From Topomyia yanbarensis (lineage: Eukaryota > Arthropoda > Insecta > Diptera > Culicidae), in contig NC_080671.1 of assembly GCF_030247195.1 (NCBI RefSeq), positions 15,326,843 through 15,390,842 of the forward strand: a stretch of 64,000 bases of DNA, in the 5' to 3' direction. The first letter of the stretch is position 1; each line of letters opens with the position of its first letter. The notes under the pieces are model-generated. The model saw only the letters and a list, made by a program, of their open reading frames with translations, ran no database searches and was not told where the DNA came from. The position numbers were made by a program, and so were the translations under genes. Below, piece by piece: positions 10,870 to 23,280 of this stretch.

Positions 10870-11118
10870 GGGGGATGCGTTTCGTGCAAAAAAAACCGTG
10901 TAAAAAAAATCCGTGTTATTTCGAGAAACCGTGTAAAAAAAATCCGTGTTATTTCGAGAAACCGTGCAAAAAAAATCCGTGTTATTGCGAGAAACCGTGC
11001 AAAAAAAATCCGTGCTATTTTGAGAAACCGTGCAAAAAAAATCCGTGCTATTTTGAGAAACCGTGCAAAAAAAATCCGTGCTATTTTGAGAAACCGTGTA
11101 AAAAAAATCTGATTTTTT
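10870..11118 (+). repeat. 33-bp tandem repeat array, left arm
   Basis: About six and a half units with the core CCGTGTAAAAAAAATCCG and GTTATTTCGAGAAA. Later units have TTTTGAG instead of TTTCGAG. Because 33 is a multiple of three, the array is open in several frames; the frame giving KPCKKNPCYFE repeats is an artefact of the repeat. Confidence 0.9.
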
Positions 11119-13285
11119 TTTATTTAACAGCTATTTTTTAATGGTATTTAACAATGAATACTGTTGGACATTTTAAATGCACAAGGGGGCTGTCAATGTG
11201 CCCAGTAGAAGTTTTTTAATTTTTCGAGTTTTTTTTAGAAAAATGTAAGTTTTTTTATTCGTTAAAAGAAGTTATTGTCCTTTGAAAAGCAATAGTTAAA
11301 ATGGTAAAATGTTTCAACTATTTAGAGTTTGTTAACTTTTTGTAGATTACACTGTGCTACAGTGATTTTAAACTTTTAAAATGAACTAGTATAACAAATG
11401 CGATACAAAGTAATGTACACACGAAAATTTGAAGCAAACAAACATTTTTTGGAACCTTTGCCACAACAAAACTAGCTACGCTGTCATTTTCAGCCGATTT
11501 TCGGTTTTGTAACATTTTTTGAACGAAGAAAACTAGACCTTTCGAACAGTATGCGGTCATATACAGTTTGGTAAGAAACATTGTTCGATTCTGGGACAAC
11601 AATATCAAAATTGTATTTTTTTGCGATTTTTTCATGTAAATGGTTATCTTCTCATTAAAAGAATTTTCATGAAAAGTAAAAAAAACATTTTGATGCAAAG
11701 ACTCTTGCGCAATTGAAATGTCAGAAATTGTCAATTTTCAACGGCCTATTGATTGGCTTTTACTTAATTAAATACTCTTTCCTGGAAAGAGGCAGCATTT
11801 GCCATTTTGCAATGTTGACATTTGCCATTTTGCAATGTTTGATTAAAAATTCTATATAGTTGAAGTTGAAAAATTCGCTATTTTTCACTTAGCGAATCTA
11901 GTTTTTTTAACGACTGCAACCTATGCCTTGGTGGATATCGGTCCGTCCCGCGAGGCAAACTTTGCAAAATCGTACGAAATTGCGACTATCTGCCAATTAA
12001 ACACCGATCTTCAGGAGGACGATAAAGTTTTGTGCATGTGTGTCTCAAAAAGTGTGATGTCCTCTAATTTGTCTACTTCTAAAAAATATTCTCCTGCCAG
12101 TGCGTTTGAGTCGTCTATATCTATACTAAACCAATTTAGAATTAGAACCGCCTTTGTTTCTATTCTTTTCTTTCGTCTCCTAGGTCTGAAGCGGATCAAT
12201 CGACTATTAATAAATATGATAAAAGATGCCAGCAGTATTGGCCCTTATTCGCAAATACTTTATTCACTACAACTGTGCTATATTTCTTCTCGATCTTATA
12301 ACAGAATTTGAAAATCTCTGTTCTAAATAGTCGATATTGGTAGTTGTTATGATGTACAATACATTAGGAAAATATGCTAGAGTAGTGACAATATTTTTCA
12401 GTTCCACAGATACAATCTCCCTTTATTGTATACTTCAGAGTTATTCGCATCTGCTCTCGGAGACCACCAATCCTCCAAACACATTTCAACCACTGAGCAT
12501 TCAACTCGAGCATATCACACCGAGGAAGCGATTTGTTATTTCCAAGAACCAAAGCTCGAGTGAAACAATCAACATTCTCGTAGGTGCCAGTCCTGCACAT
12601 CTTCTTGGAACCAGCTAACATATCCAAGCTCGACAGCTAGCTGAAGTCACATATATCTCCACCCAAGCGAAGTGATCAATTCGCTTGTAAGTAGGACCAC
12701 TCATTTACAAACCAGTCATGAACACATCCGTACCAACGAGAATGGATCATACCAGACGAAGGCCACAGGTCCATCACCAACTTGTCCCATCTCAGTAAAA
12801 AAATAGACTTGTGCTTGTTCCTAACTCTTTGAAAGCTCTATTTAATCAGAGATCACTAATTGGTTGATAAAAAGAAACATCAGTCGTTATCTACTCAGAC
12901 CAAACAATACGTATTGCGTATCCCTGCATATTAAAATCTCCGCTATCAGTTTCTAGCTTATCAAACTGAACAAGCAAAATTAATATACTTTGTGTAGTGG
13001 CACTACCCGGGGGAACTTGGCCAAATACCAATTGCTCCATTGCCAATGCGATGTGATATATGAACCGGAATATTATTTGATGATATCTAAAAAGCATACA
13101 ATCCTATACAAACCATAGCCCAACATTATTGATTTTCAACTACCATAACTTGAATTTTGATTAACAACTTTTTTCCTAAAATTGAAAAATACGTGATTTT
13201 TACACATTGGCAGATCATCCCCATTTGTATTGCAAATATCCAATGCCATTTATTTTCAGCTGCCGTTACTAAATGCCTATTAAAA

Positions 13286-13520
13286 AAAAATTTTTTTTGC
13301 ACGGTTTCTCGAAATAACACGGATTTTTTTTGCACGGTTTCTCAAAATACCACGGATTTTTTTTGCACGGTTTCTCAAAATAACACGGATTTTTTTTACA
13401 CGGTTTCTTGAAATAACACGGATTTTTTTTTGCACGGTTTCTCGAAATAACACGCATTTTTTTTACACGGTTTCTCGAAATAGCACGGATTTTTTTTGCA
13501 CGGTTTTTTTTTCACGGGAT
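13286..13520 (-). repeat. 33-bp tandem repeat array, right arm (inverted)
   Basis: About seven units of 33-34 bp, each containing GCACGGTTTCTCGAAATAAC, the reverse complement of the left array. The outer end finishes in a poly-T tract and CACGGGATGATC, similar to the outer end of the left arm. Confidence 0.9.
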
Positions 13521-13564
13521 GATCAAATCATTAAACTGGTATATCGAAATAGGTATTTTATACA

Positions 13565-13650
13565 TAAAAATCGTGTTATTTTGCAAAACCGTGCAAAAAA
13601 AGTCGTGCAAAAAAAATCCGTGCAAAAAAAGTGCGTGCAAAAACAGAATC
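13565..13650 (+). repeat. Degenerate extra copy of the 33-bp repeat family
   Basis: Just outside the right arm, the direct-orientation units CGTGTTATTTTGCAAAACCG and several short GTGCAAAAAAA units reappear. The orientation is that of the left arm. Confidence 0.6.
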
Positions 13651-13654
13651 CGGT

Positions 13655-15485
13655 GTAGTCCCGTACTACTCAAAGTACATTGGTACACTGTACTCGGCCA
13701 CGATTCTGAAACAAGCAAACGATTATTTTTCATCTAGCTGTCTGCATTTCTACTAGTAGAAACCTTTCCATTGCACAACAATTTTAAAGCAGGTGTGCAT
13801 GTGTACATGCATCGTTTTCTGCAACGAAGCAACGCATTCTGGATCAACTGGAAGCGAAAAAGGTACTTTCCTATATTGTATCAAACAATTCGTTTGCCTA
13901 ATGAAACCGATTCTAAATAAGCCAACGAAAGTCTTTTTGTGGTTTTTACGAAAAATTCGCAGTAAAAATAAAAATTTTCTAATAGAACTATGAATGATTT
14001 ATCATATGTACGAAAAATTCATAAATTTTACGAAAATTTTCTGTTGAAACTAATTCTTAGCGATATACGAATATATTCTTTCAGTGTTGGGTTTATTTCA
14101 ATAAAAAAAATATTGTTGCCAAGGTAAGGGATTTTAAAAAAAATATGTCATTTGTTAAAAACCTAACTACCAATAACCCGGGAAAATTTATGAATAGATT
14201 AATCTGATTTATTTGAGGTGTTTTAACCTATTCCAACATTTCCAGTATTTGAATAAAAGAACAATGGCACATGCCATAACACATAGGAAAATTGGGTCTG
14301 TGGATGTAATACTGTCCACCATGTGTCGAAGGTCCTCATCGAGTTCACCACTAAAGTGTTGTAGAGTGATAGTGTTAATTAGAAAGTAACGCGTCACACC
14401 CCTGCTAAATCTGAATCTGATGGAGACGGAGAACCAGGATTTATGTTACGTTTCTGATGTGCTGTTGTTAACAATAATTTCAGTTAGGAGGGTTTTTACC
14501 GGGTCGTTAGGAGAGCCCAGATCTTTGAAGAGCCCATTGATGGAAGAAAGCATTGCTTATGGAGCGCGGGAAATCTCCTTTACACCGGATGGTAAGGCAC
14601 GCTTGTATTGGATTCAATAATATTTGGTTGTAGTGTCCGACGTATTTGAGGAATGTCAGGAGCATTTACTTGTTTACCGGATTATTTGCGAGAATCTCCC
14701 TGGGATAGAGGGTGGGTTATTTTCGCAGGTTTTTAATTTCAGGTATTTTACGGTAAGACGTTGCTGGGTTGTCGCGAAATTCTCACACGATCGAGTGAGA
14801 ATTATTTGTATGAGTTGTACGAAATCAGAAAAGTTCTTTTTGCTTCATTCTGTTGTCAGCAGTCCGATCGACTACAGAAAGCTGATTGGTGTTTGTGATT
14901 TTTTCGCTGCCCTAATGTCCGGAGATTCAGTAAAGTTTTGAGAGGCTTGCGTCATAAAAGCGAATAACTGTAACTGGGCTGGTTTGTGCTAGATAGAGAG
15001 TACGATTGCAATCGTTTCTGCTGATAAAACCGACTACATTAAAAGAAGAATTCTGACCCGAGTCCACTCTCCTGGCATTCACTTCGTCATCCAGTTTAGA
15101 GGTATTCGTGGAGATGCGTAATTTATCCGTGTAGTCATCATTAGCTAGCAATTGATAGCTGGTATGGGCAATATAAGGGAGGGCGCCTGATCCTGTTGAC
15201 TTGGTTAGGCGGGTGCCAATATTTAGTCTGTTTTCTGTACCAGGTATTTTGCGAACTCTACCCAGGGTTTGGATTTATTTGTGGGGTTCAATCATCTCTG
15301 AGTTTCAGCACGGTTATGTAAAACAACACTCGAATACAACTAATCTCATGTGTTTCATGTTTCACATGATCTAGAGCAATTGAAAAGCTAAGGTGCCTTG
15401 GATTCCCTTCCTGGCTGACTGGATGACTGTATTCATACCTGTTGATTCATTTCGTGCGTGTTAGAATGAATACTTCAAACTCAAA
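13655..15485. other. Intergenic DNA, no gene recognised
   Basis: Short open frames on both strands at 14420-15151 contain no motif I recognise. They could be the decayed interior of a transposon. Confidence 0.4.
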
Positions 15486-15489
15486 TTCA

Positions 15490-16045
15490 TTTCAACTAAC
15501 TTCGGGAGTTTCTCAAGGCAGTATACTGGGACCGCCCATTCATACTGTTTGTGAATGATCTGTGTCTTCATTTGAACAGTGCTGTAAACTGACGACCTGC
15601 AAATGTATAAAACTATCTGCTCTGCTACAGATTGTACAGATCTGAAATTGGACATTGACCTGCTATCGCGATGGTGTAGAGAAATGGAACGGAGTTAAAC
15701 CTCAAGAAATACGAAGCAATCTCATTAACTCGGCGTCGCTTATCGATCAAGCACTAATACGCTCTAAATGACCAAATTCTTGAGCGTATCGAAACCATCG
15801 GCGATCTAGGAGTGGAATTCATCAACACGTTGCGCTTCACAGAATATGTAGCGTTGACAGTTGCTAAGGCCTATGCAGTACTGATATTCATCCAGTCTAA
15901 CACAGTTATGCGTCTATATCGTCAGTTTAACGATATAGACGCAATAAAAGCTCTTTTCTGTTCTTTGCATATTAAAAAAGCAACTCCTACCTGGACTCCG
16001 CTCCAATGCACACTGTTGAATTGAAAGGGTTCAGAAAAGCTTTCT
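15490..16045 (+). mobile_element. CR1/Jockey-like reverse transcriptase fragment
   Basis: The plus strand reads SGVSQGSILGP, then a degraded stretch, then LGVEFINTLRFTEYVALTVA, then IKALFCSL and PTWTPLQC. This is the order of the RT palm and thumb in the better copy at 58430-59092 (LGVYLDNKLTFSEHVTSTIA, LKTLYCSLVRSILEY, PVWAPY). Stops and shifts show it is dead. It directly abuts an oppositely oriented LOA-like fragment. Confidence 0.7.
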
Positions 16046-16850
16046 TCGTTGAAACCACACTTTTCTTTTCTTGCCTTTCCCCCGGAACTCAGCGGCAGTC
16101 GTCGGTGATGGCTTCGTACAGCCTTGAAAGTATGTGTCAAAAAGACAGTTGAGTACGGCATCTTCGTTAGACATGTATTCACTACACCTTTCGGTATAGT
16201 TAGTAACTTATTTAATCTGCTAGTCTTGTTTGGACTTGAGACATTTGTTCAGAGGCTTACACAACCGATTGACTCAGAGGATGAAAGAACATTTCTACAT
16301 GCTTTGCGAGCTAACTTAAATATCTCCGAGTCGTCCCTGCATCTGCGATTCCAAGTTTCTCTACATAACTTTTGTAATTGAACAAGTTCGGTATTCCACC
16401 AAAGTCTTCCTCTAGAAGCACACGTAACTCGAAGCGGACAAGTCTCTTGATATGCTACTACTATGAGTAAGGTTGTTTTATGCACGACCTCATCCATGTC
16501 ACTTGGAGATTCTATCGTGGGAAGATACCCATGAAACCTAATCACCAAACCTTCTTCGTAGAAACCCCTGGTCGAAGATTTGCGATTACGTTATGTGACG
16601 ATATCTAGCGAGACGTTTAAATGATGTAGACGATGTATGAAAGACGATGTACTTCTAATCAGATATCGACGGTTTGAGTTCGTTTGGTACGAACCAGTTT
16701 GCCAACTCATGCGTAATACCGTCAGAGCAGAGAGTTACATTTCTTCTCTGCCAGTTCGTGCAAATGTTGGGCGATTTCCTACATCAAGTATGTGCAGTTT
16801 TGGTATAATAGCCACTCCTAAGCATTCGTACTACTGAACTCATGAACAAC
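16046..16850 (-). mobile_element. LOA-like retrotransposon fragment (endonuclease end and linker)
   Basis: On the minus strand pieces of the endonuclease (NRPTFARTG, in a shifted frame) are followed by MDEVVHKTTLLIVVAYQETC, then LWWNTELVQLQKLCRETWNR and FKLARKACRNVL. This is the linker between endonuclease and RT. RSHHRRLPLSSGGKARK near 16070-16120 corresponds to RSHHCRLGQSS in the 25 kb copy. The RT domain is absent. Confidence 0.75.
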
Positions 16851-16889
16851 AACTCACATTACTCCGTGTTTCAAATTCGAAAGTAAGCT

Positions 16890-17100
16890 CAAGAATATCA
16901 TGATGACATATTTATTACGAAAATCGTTAGCTTCCTGAAATCAGCACCCGTGACATAAATATAAATAATCGTGATTAAGATCCTGAAAGCATGAACATAA
17001 ATCACTCTAATCATGACTAACATATCACGATAACGTGAATATAAATTACGGAGATTGTGACTAACACTCTGAGATGATGAACATAAGCATAAGCATAAGC
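16890..17100. repeat. Degenerate tandem units, copy 1
   Basis: Loose repeats of GATCCTGAAAGCATGAACAT-type units followed by AAATCACTCTAATCATGACT. The same units recur at about 18700-18880. The function and class are unknown. Confidence 0.5.
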
Positions 17101-17105
17101 ATAAG
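17083..17105. repeat. (ATAAGC)n microsatellite
   Basis: Nearly four perfect units of the hexamer ATAAGC. Confidence 0.9.
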
Positions 17106-17406
17106 AGATCGCCCGTAGTTGCTACTCCGTTATTGACCAGAACCAAATTAGCTTGCAAAATGTTCATTGGAACAACATGCTTGGGAATAACATGATGAGC
17201 CACATTGTACAATCTATTCTGATCCCTGCATGCTGATCAATGCCGACGCCGGCTACGTCCGAATGCAGATCTTCTGGGAAAGGAAGGAATGTTAGACCGA
17301 TACATGTTGCTACTAGAGACCGAGGAATCCTCTGCATTTCCACATGTATCACGGGAAGGGGAGAGTTGTTAGTAAATGTGCCAATAGCGTTATCATGTAA
17401 TAATTG

Positions 17407-17839
17407 CTCTGGGCAGCCGGCTGCCGAGAATTTGGGAAATTTATTATTTGTTGTATTAATACGATTAGCAAAATAAGCAACTTGAACTCCGGATAGCCGA
17501 CTATAAGTAGCACTGCTTATATTTTTTAATAATATTCAATCACGCGACGAATTTGTTCGTGGTTTCTATCGTGTCGGTTCCGGTGTTTACCCGGCGATCG
17601 TTTGAATAAAATGCGGAATCTTATACAGAAGGTTCATCAGAACCTTCCATAGGTGTCGCGGAGTTAGTGGTTTGGAAGGGAAAGGGATCCAGGATTCGCT
17701 CCAAGCAAGCGATGCGACCTGCAAAGCATAGCCCGTTAGGTAGTAGTTTAGTTAGTCTTCGAGAACACGATCGCTCGAAAAAGAAGATCTTGTTTAGTTT
17801 TCGGTTCTTTCCAAACTCTGGGCAGCCGGCCACCGAGAG
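17407..17839. repeat. Repeated GGGCAGCCGG block
   Basis: CTCTGGGCAGCCGGCTGCCG at 17407 and CTCTGGGCAGCCGGCCACCG at 17816 are near copies. A third, diverged copy lies at about 52863-52890 (CTCTGGGCATCCGGCCACCA). These look like parts of one dispersed repeat family, possibly an LTR or untranslated region; no coding part was identified. Confidence 0.4.
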
Positions 17840-17939
17840 TATCTCACGTTTATCAAACAAAAGCAATTCCAACACCCACACAGCCGACTGTGGGAGTATT
17901 GCCTAGAAAAGCTAATTTTATCTGCGTAATGGGCCGGAT

Positions 17940-18270
17940 CAAACCCTAAACAAACATAGACATTATTTTACTTAGTCCAAAGAAAAGTTGGCCGACCGGC
18001 GGATACGTGTTCCCTTACAGTGCCATCACATCAACGAACACCCATAATTTACATGCGACAAAATATCTGCAATCCCGAATAAAATAAAATAAAGCAAAAA
18101 AAACAGTTGAATATCCAAGGCGGCTCATTTTCAAAGATAGCATCGCCGATGAAACACCCAATAAAAATAGGTGACAAGGGATGCGGACGAAATTAGCTGA
18201 GCACCGACCGGCTGGTTTGCCACCTATTTTTCGGGCTAAGAATTTTGGGGCGACACCTGGTAGTCGCTAG
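17940..18270. repeat. Dispersed repeat, copy 1
   Basis: Shares blocks in the same order with about 47060-47340: TTCCCTTACA, GCGACAAAATAT, CATTTTCAAAGATAGCA and GGACGAAA. It is a diverged copy of the same unclassified repeat. Confidence 0.55.
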
Positions 18271-18699
18271 TCGCTGGTGAAACACCAATTATTTGAATAT
18301 GCCAATTTTTCTTATCGTCTTTTTTTTCACTTTTCGGATCGAATTTTTTTCTGAAAAACCATTTTTCACTATTTTTAGAATATACACTGTGTTTATAGAT
18401 GTTTTCTGTGCACTTTTATTGTCCTTGCATCGGGAATCGACGGCCCGTAATGCTAGGAAAAGATTTTTTTTTTCATTCGCCGGAATTAGATTTTCACAAA
18501 CTGTCACCAATCGCGTCAGTCAAAAATATGTCGAAAAATGCTTTTATAGGCCACTTCACTTTGTATTATCGTTAAATTGCACCGTTATTCACACTTTCGA
18601 TAACCGGAAGGCAGTAAACTGCTCAAAATGATTAAAATTATCCGACGCGAAGGGAACTCTACGAGAGTCAACTGCTCGCGACGAGTAGATACACACTCG

Positions 18700-18880
18700 A
18701 ATCTAACACCCTGAAATGATGGACATAAACCACATTACTCGCGTTTAAAGTATCTTAAATCGTGAAAGTGATTCTAAAATTATGAACCCTATTCTTGACC
18801 ACAATTTCACGTGAAGGGAAATTACGAAAATCATGACTAAGATCCTAAAATCATTAACATTAATCACTCTATTCTTACTT
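18700..18880. repeat. Degenerate tandem units, copy 2
   Basis: Same unit type as at 16890-17100, e.g. AAATCATGACTAAGATCCT followed by AAAATCATTAACATTAATCA. Confidence 0.5.
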
Positions 18881-19990
18881 AACTGTTTAACTGTCGACTG
18901 CGTATTCCCAAATTATGAACCTGAATCATAACAAAACCCAAACATGTTCAGGGAAAAAACCACAGTAACTCAACTAAACATTCGAATGTAACGCCATGTA
19001 TATATTCGGGGCGAACTAGTTTTTTTTGGAAGCGCAAATAGTTTGATGAATACCTGATTTATTATTCATATTTCATTTTATTCATTTTTTCATGAATCTA
19101 TGAACGGATTTTTTAATTGTAGAAATATGAACAATTTTTTTTTTCGTGCGTAAAGAATATTTCTCATAGGAACGATACTTGCAACGCTTGGACACTGATG
19201 TGGCGGAACAGAGGGTAGGATGTGGCCTCATAAGTTATTCGTCGAGTGGTCGAGCCCCACTCAGGAAGAATTTTCAATGTCAGTAGCACCAGTTCCACAT
19301 GTTGCGAAATCTATCAAATTAGTAACAATTTTGGCAAGGAATTGGCCAAGGCTGTTTTTGGTTACATAGGCATCAATGTTCGTCACGTCGATAAACGCCG
19401 GCGCTTCAGCCGATAGGTACCACCAGCGTAATGTGGCCAACGCCGCCACCGCCGGTCAAAAATTTCACCTACGTTGCTGCCACTCAAAATACATTGGCGT
19501 ACATATCTAATTCGGGTCTTGCGAGGGTATAGTGTAGTGGAATTAAAAAAAGAAAAAATGAATAGATTAAAACCACATATTATAATCCTATGAATTCCTT
19601 TGATTTTAAACTCTTCTGATCAGTAGATTTTCGTAGCTTTACTTCCACGTCTTAAGATATGTTACTGAAGTACGCAATGCAGTTGAAAAAATCCAATTGG
19701 ATAAGAATATGTTCAATCACCCTGTGTGCTGTTCAATTCAAGCCAAAACATACGGTCCGGAACACATCGTAGATCATCTGAGGAGCCGTATTTAATTCAA
19801 ACTCGACAGCATCTTATCACGCATTAGCGTCAACCCGAAACAACTACCACTCTCTTATCCCACGCGTGTTCCACATATATGCTACGTTTTACAGTCCCAT
19901 CGTTGATAGCCGGGTTATGTGTTGGTACAATCAAACGTAGGCAATCGAGCCCAACGACGTAAGATCGAACCGGTCTTTACACACCATCAG
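18881..19990. other. Upstream region of the 20 kb P450 gene, nothing recognised
   Basis: No gene or element boundary found. The 62-aa minus frame at 19261-19449 has no recognised motif. Confidence 0.4.
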
Positions 19991-19994
19991 ACCA

Positions 19995-19999
19995 TCAGT
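19995..19999 (+). promoter_or_regulatory. Candidate initiator (Inr) of the 20 kb P450 gene
   Basis: TCAGT, the arthropod initiator consensus, lies 37-41 bp before the ATG at 20036. No TATA box is seen at the expected distance upstream. Confidence 0.35.
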
Positions 20000-20035
20000 G
20001 TGCAAAAATCTGACAAAGCGTAAAGTTCGATTGCC

Positions 20036-21615
20036 ATGGCGCTCCTAGAGTTGGTGTGGGTTGTGATCGCTGTGCTGTTGCTGTCATATTTATGGATCAA
20101 AAAGCGTTTCGGATACTGGAAGGAACGAAACGTCGAGTACATCGAACCGGAGTTCCCGTATGGTAATTTCAAGACATTGGGCAAAGTGGAACACCTTGCC
20201 CCGATCACCAGACGGCATTATGACTATTTCAAGCAGAAGGGCGTCCCATACGGTGGTGTTTTCATGCTAACCTCGCCCATGTTGTACGTTATGGACTTGA
20301 AACTTATCAAAACGCTGCTGGTGAAGGATTTCAACTACTTCCCTAATCGCGGTGTTTACTTCAACGAGAAGGACGATCCTCTGTCGGCGCACATATTCGC
20401 GATCGAAGGACAAAAGTGGAAAACTTTGCGTAATAAATTATCTCCCACGTTCACAAGTGGAAAAATCAAAATGACCTTTCCGCTGGTAGTGGAAGTGTGT
20501 CAACGTTTCTGCGAGCATCTGAGGGAAGTGGTCCAAAGTTCGAACGAAGTGGAGATGCATGATTTACTGTCTCGGTATACGATCGATGTGATTGGAACGT
20601 GCGCCTTCGGAATCGAGTGCAACAGTTTTCGCGATCCTGACAATGAGTTCCGCAAATATGGCAAGATTGCCTTCGATAAGTTGCCTCACTCTCCACTGGT
20701 AGTATATTTAATGAAGGCTTTCCGGAAGTATGCGAATGCCCTTGGAATGAAGCAACTTCATGAGGATGTCTCCTCATTTTTCACCAAAGTAGTGAGGGAT
20801 ACAATCGACTATCGGGAGAAGAGTAACATCGTACGGAATGATTTTATGGATCTATTGTTGAAGTTGAAGAATACTGGCCGTCTGGAGGAAGCGGGAGAAG
20901 AGATTGGAAAGCTTTCGTTTGCCGAGATCGCTGCTCAAGCCTTCATATTCTTTACCGCCGGATACGACACCTCTTCTACTGCGATGACTTACACCCTGTA
21001 TGAGTTGGCACTTAATCAAGAAGCTCAGGAGAAGGCTCGCAAGTGCGTAGAAGACATTTTCGCCGCCAACAATGGCAGACTCTCATACGAATCTGTCTCC
21101 AATATGGGCTATCTCGACCAGTGTATCAACGGTATCTCGCTAATTGTTTACATCTTCCTAGACAAGTATAATTTCCTTATCGCAACTTTTATTTTGCAGA
21201 AACACTTCGCAAACACCCCCCGGTTGCTATACTGGAGCGCAACGCCGATAAGGATTATCGTATCCCCGACAGCGACTTGGTCATCCAGAAGGGTCGCAAG
21301 ATTATGATTCCGACCTACGCAATGCACCACGATGCCGACCACTTCCCCGATCCCGAAGCGTACAACCCGGACCGTTTCGCACCCTCCGAGGTGGCCAAAC
21401 GGGATCCATACTGCTTTTTGCCTTTCGGCGAAGGACCTCGGATCTGCATCGGGATGCGCTTCGGACAGATACAGGCCCGCGTAGGGTTGGCCACTCTACT
21501 GAAAGACTTCCGTTTCTCCGTTTGCGATAAAACACAAATTCCGGTTCAGTACTCGAGGACTAACTTCATTCTAGGCCCGGCCAACGGGGTTTGGCAGCGG
21601 GCTGAGAAATTGTGA
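20036..21615 (+). CDS. Cytochrome P450, CYP6 family (lineage C), complete, 503 aa
   Basis: Two exons, 20036-21131 and 21200-21615, with a 68-bp GT-AG intron that splits the first Glu of ExxR (phase 1). Joined they give 503 aa, a normal CYP6 length. Residues about 3-20 are the ER signal anchor. The C-helix WxxxR is W128-R132, the I-helix AGYDTSS is 308-314 with T312 as the oxygen-activating threonine, ETLR is 366-369, PDRF is 422-425, and the heme loop [10 protein letters not shown] is 441-450 with axial ligand C448. All key residues are intact. The I-helix has Tyr-Asp where the other genes here have Phe-Glu, and the usual FHDRG is FPNRG, so this is its own lineage. It probably oxidises hydrophobic substrates using NADPH-P450 reductase; the substrate is not predictable. 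A polyadenylation signal AATAAA is at 21843-21848. The subfamily is not assigned. Confidence 0.96.
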
Positions 21616-21659
21616 AATGAGTTTCAATTGCTCGTATTGTCCACTGAATTTAAATCGTT

Positions 21660-21770
21660 ATAGAGGGCGGCGTCTGACGTGGTATGCCGTGTAAGCAGCT
21701 GACCTAGGTTCGATTTTGAAACACCGCACATGGTGATCAAAAAATAAAAACAAAGAGAAGAATAACACTA
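21660..21770 (+). repeat. Possible decayed tRNA-derived SINE
   Basis: GGTTCGATTTT near 21708 resembles a tRNA B box, and an A-rich tail follows (AAAAAATAAAAACAAA). The A box is poor. It lies in the 3' flank of the P450 gene. Confidence 0.3.
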
Positions 21771-21866
21771 TGATCAGAATTAGATCTTTAATGGAAGCCT
21801 AAAAACATTATTATTGGTAATATCTTGCATAAACATGTTTTGAATAAATAAAACACCTGTTTTAAT

Positions 21867-21895
21867 CCACCTAGTGGTGCAATTGTGCCGTTCCC
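21867..21895 (+). repeat. CACCTAGTGGTG repeat, copy 1
   Basis: The palindrome CACCTAGTGGTG followed by CAATTGTGCC recurs at 42693 as CACCTAGTGGTG plus TAATTTTGCC. In both places it lies a short way downstream of a P450 stop codon on the same strand. It is probably the end of a common transposon. Confidence 0.5.
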
Positions 21896-23206
21896 TTTTT
21901 TTTTTTTCAAACTATGACTTCATGGCTGGTTATGTCCAATATAATTGTGGAAATGTTTATTACATTCTTAGGACACTTTGCACCTACCCCGAGAAAATTT
22001 TCATGGGATAAACACCACACAACCCCTTAAATAGACCATGAATGTGGTCCGTGCAAATTTTCACAACCATAAAAATCATCATAAAATGGTCTCAATAACC
22101 CATGAATTCACCAAAATATGGTTTTGTAAAGGATCGAACGGACCATGATAAAAGAAATAAAAAAAATCATAGTTAATTAGACTAATCAGCATTAGTTCAA
22201 TGTTGTCTTCGTGTTATCTAATTTTGTAAAACGGGGGTGGGTATGTGAGGATGGTGAAAAACCCACAAACGAACCACTCCCCAGCTTAATTTGGTATGCC
22301 TGGTACAGGTCGGACTCGATTATCCGGGGATTCGATTATCCGGGGATTCGATTATCCGGGGATTCGATTATCCGGGGATTCGATTATCCGTGATTCGATT
22401 ATCCGGGGAAAATGATTCGATTATTCGAACAATTGGGGGGTCTAGGATTAAAATCCTCTCAAATTTTGACCTACCTCAAAAATAGCTTATATACGGGTTA
22501 CTCCGCGCAAAGTGACCTAAAAAACCAAAACTTGGAATCGACCTTCATGGATTGGAACCATTTTTGAAGAAATTATTCATTTAGAGCCAATATATAATAA
22601 CCTAAATTGTTGTATCGTTTGAACAGCCCTTCAGTCCATGGGAACACTCTTAATTTTAACAAATTGTTTAAAAAATTGTTTTTCTTCGGATTATATCTCT
22701 GGTACTGTTTGCATTAGGATCAATCAGCGAGATAATTTAAGTTTAATGTCAGTATTGCCAAATATCTAACTTTTTAATTTTACACTAAAAGTGCAGTTTC
22801 TCGTAATACACATTTCGGTTACTGCAGGCCACATAAAATATCATTATATCTACATTGCTCTGTTGGTTTCTGGCTATCTATAATTCCGCTGAAGATTATG
22901 ATTTATTCCAGATACTGATAGAATCATGGTCCTATTTTCATTGAAATCCGGTGTAAATATCCTGCTCTGAATTCCAGTGGACTTTGATACAATATTGCTC
23001 TTCTCCCATTATCTCCTTCAACAATTGAATCCTGCTCAGAATTCCAATGGCATCTTTAACCCCCCCATGTCCTTCTTGTTGATAAACAACCACGTTTCTA
23101 AATGACTATAACTTTTGGTTTACGCAACGACAAGTAAGGCTAATAAAAGCGACTAAGATCTTTCATTTGAGCACTAAAAGTTATCAATATTATCAGTAGA
23201 ACAGAA

Positions 23207-23280
23207 GTTATTACAATTAATCTGATTGGGTTCCGCTGAAGCAGTGCTGCCAGGGATAGTTTCAGTTAATGATGAAAATG
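23207..23280. repeat. Dispersed repeat block inside the pogo-like element
   Basis: About 75 bp match 27167-27240 at most positions, e.g. TTATTACAATTAATCTGATT versus TTATTGCAATTAGTCTGATT, and TTTCAGTTAA in both. Confidence 0.6.

Larger units (their letters stand above)
10864..13520. mobile_element. Foldback-like element with minisatellite inverted arms
   Basis: Two arrays of the same 33-bp repeat face each other, at about 10870-11118 (direct) and 13286-13520 (inverted), around about 2.2 kb of AT-rich DNA with no recognisable coding region. Long inverted repeats made of tandem arrays are the hallmark of Foldback (FB) elements known in Drosophila. I found no clean target-site duplication, so it is an inference that this is one mobile unit. 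Confidence 0.5.

Noticed and set aside
10864..11141. Cysteine-rich repeat protein with KPCKKNPCYFE units
   Set aside because: It is the translation of a 33-bp minisatellite; the length being a multiple of three keeps several frames open. No signal peptide or gene context.
10870..13520. CRISPR array
   Set aside because: The repeats are contiguous without unique spacers, in a eukaryotic genome, and occur as an inverted pair.
14420..15151. Possible host gene from several neighbouring open frames
   Set aside because: The frames are on both strands, short, and show no recognisable motif or splice structure.
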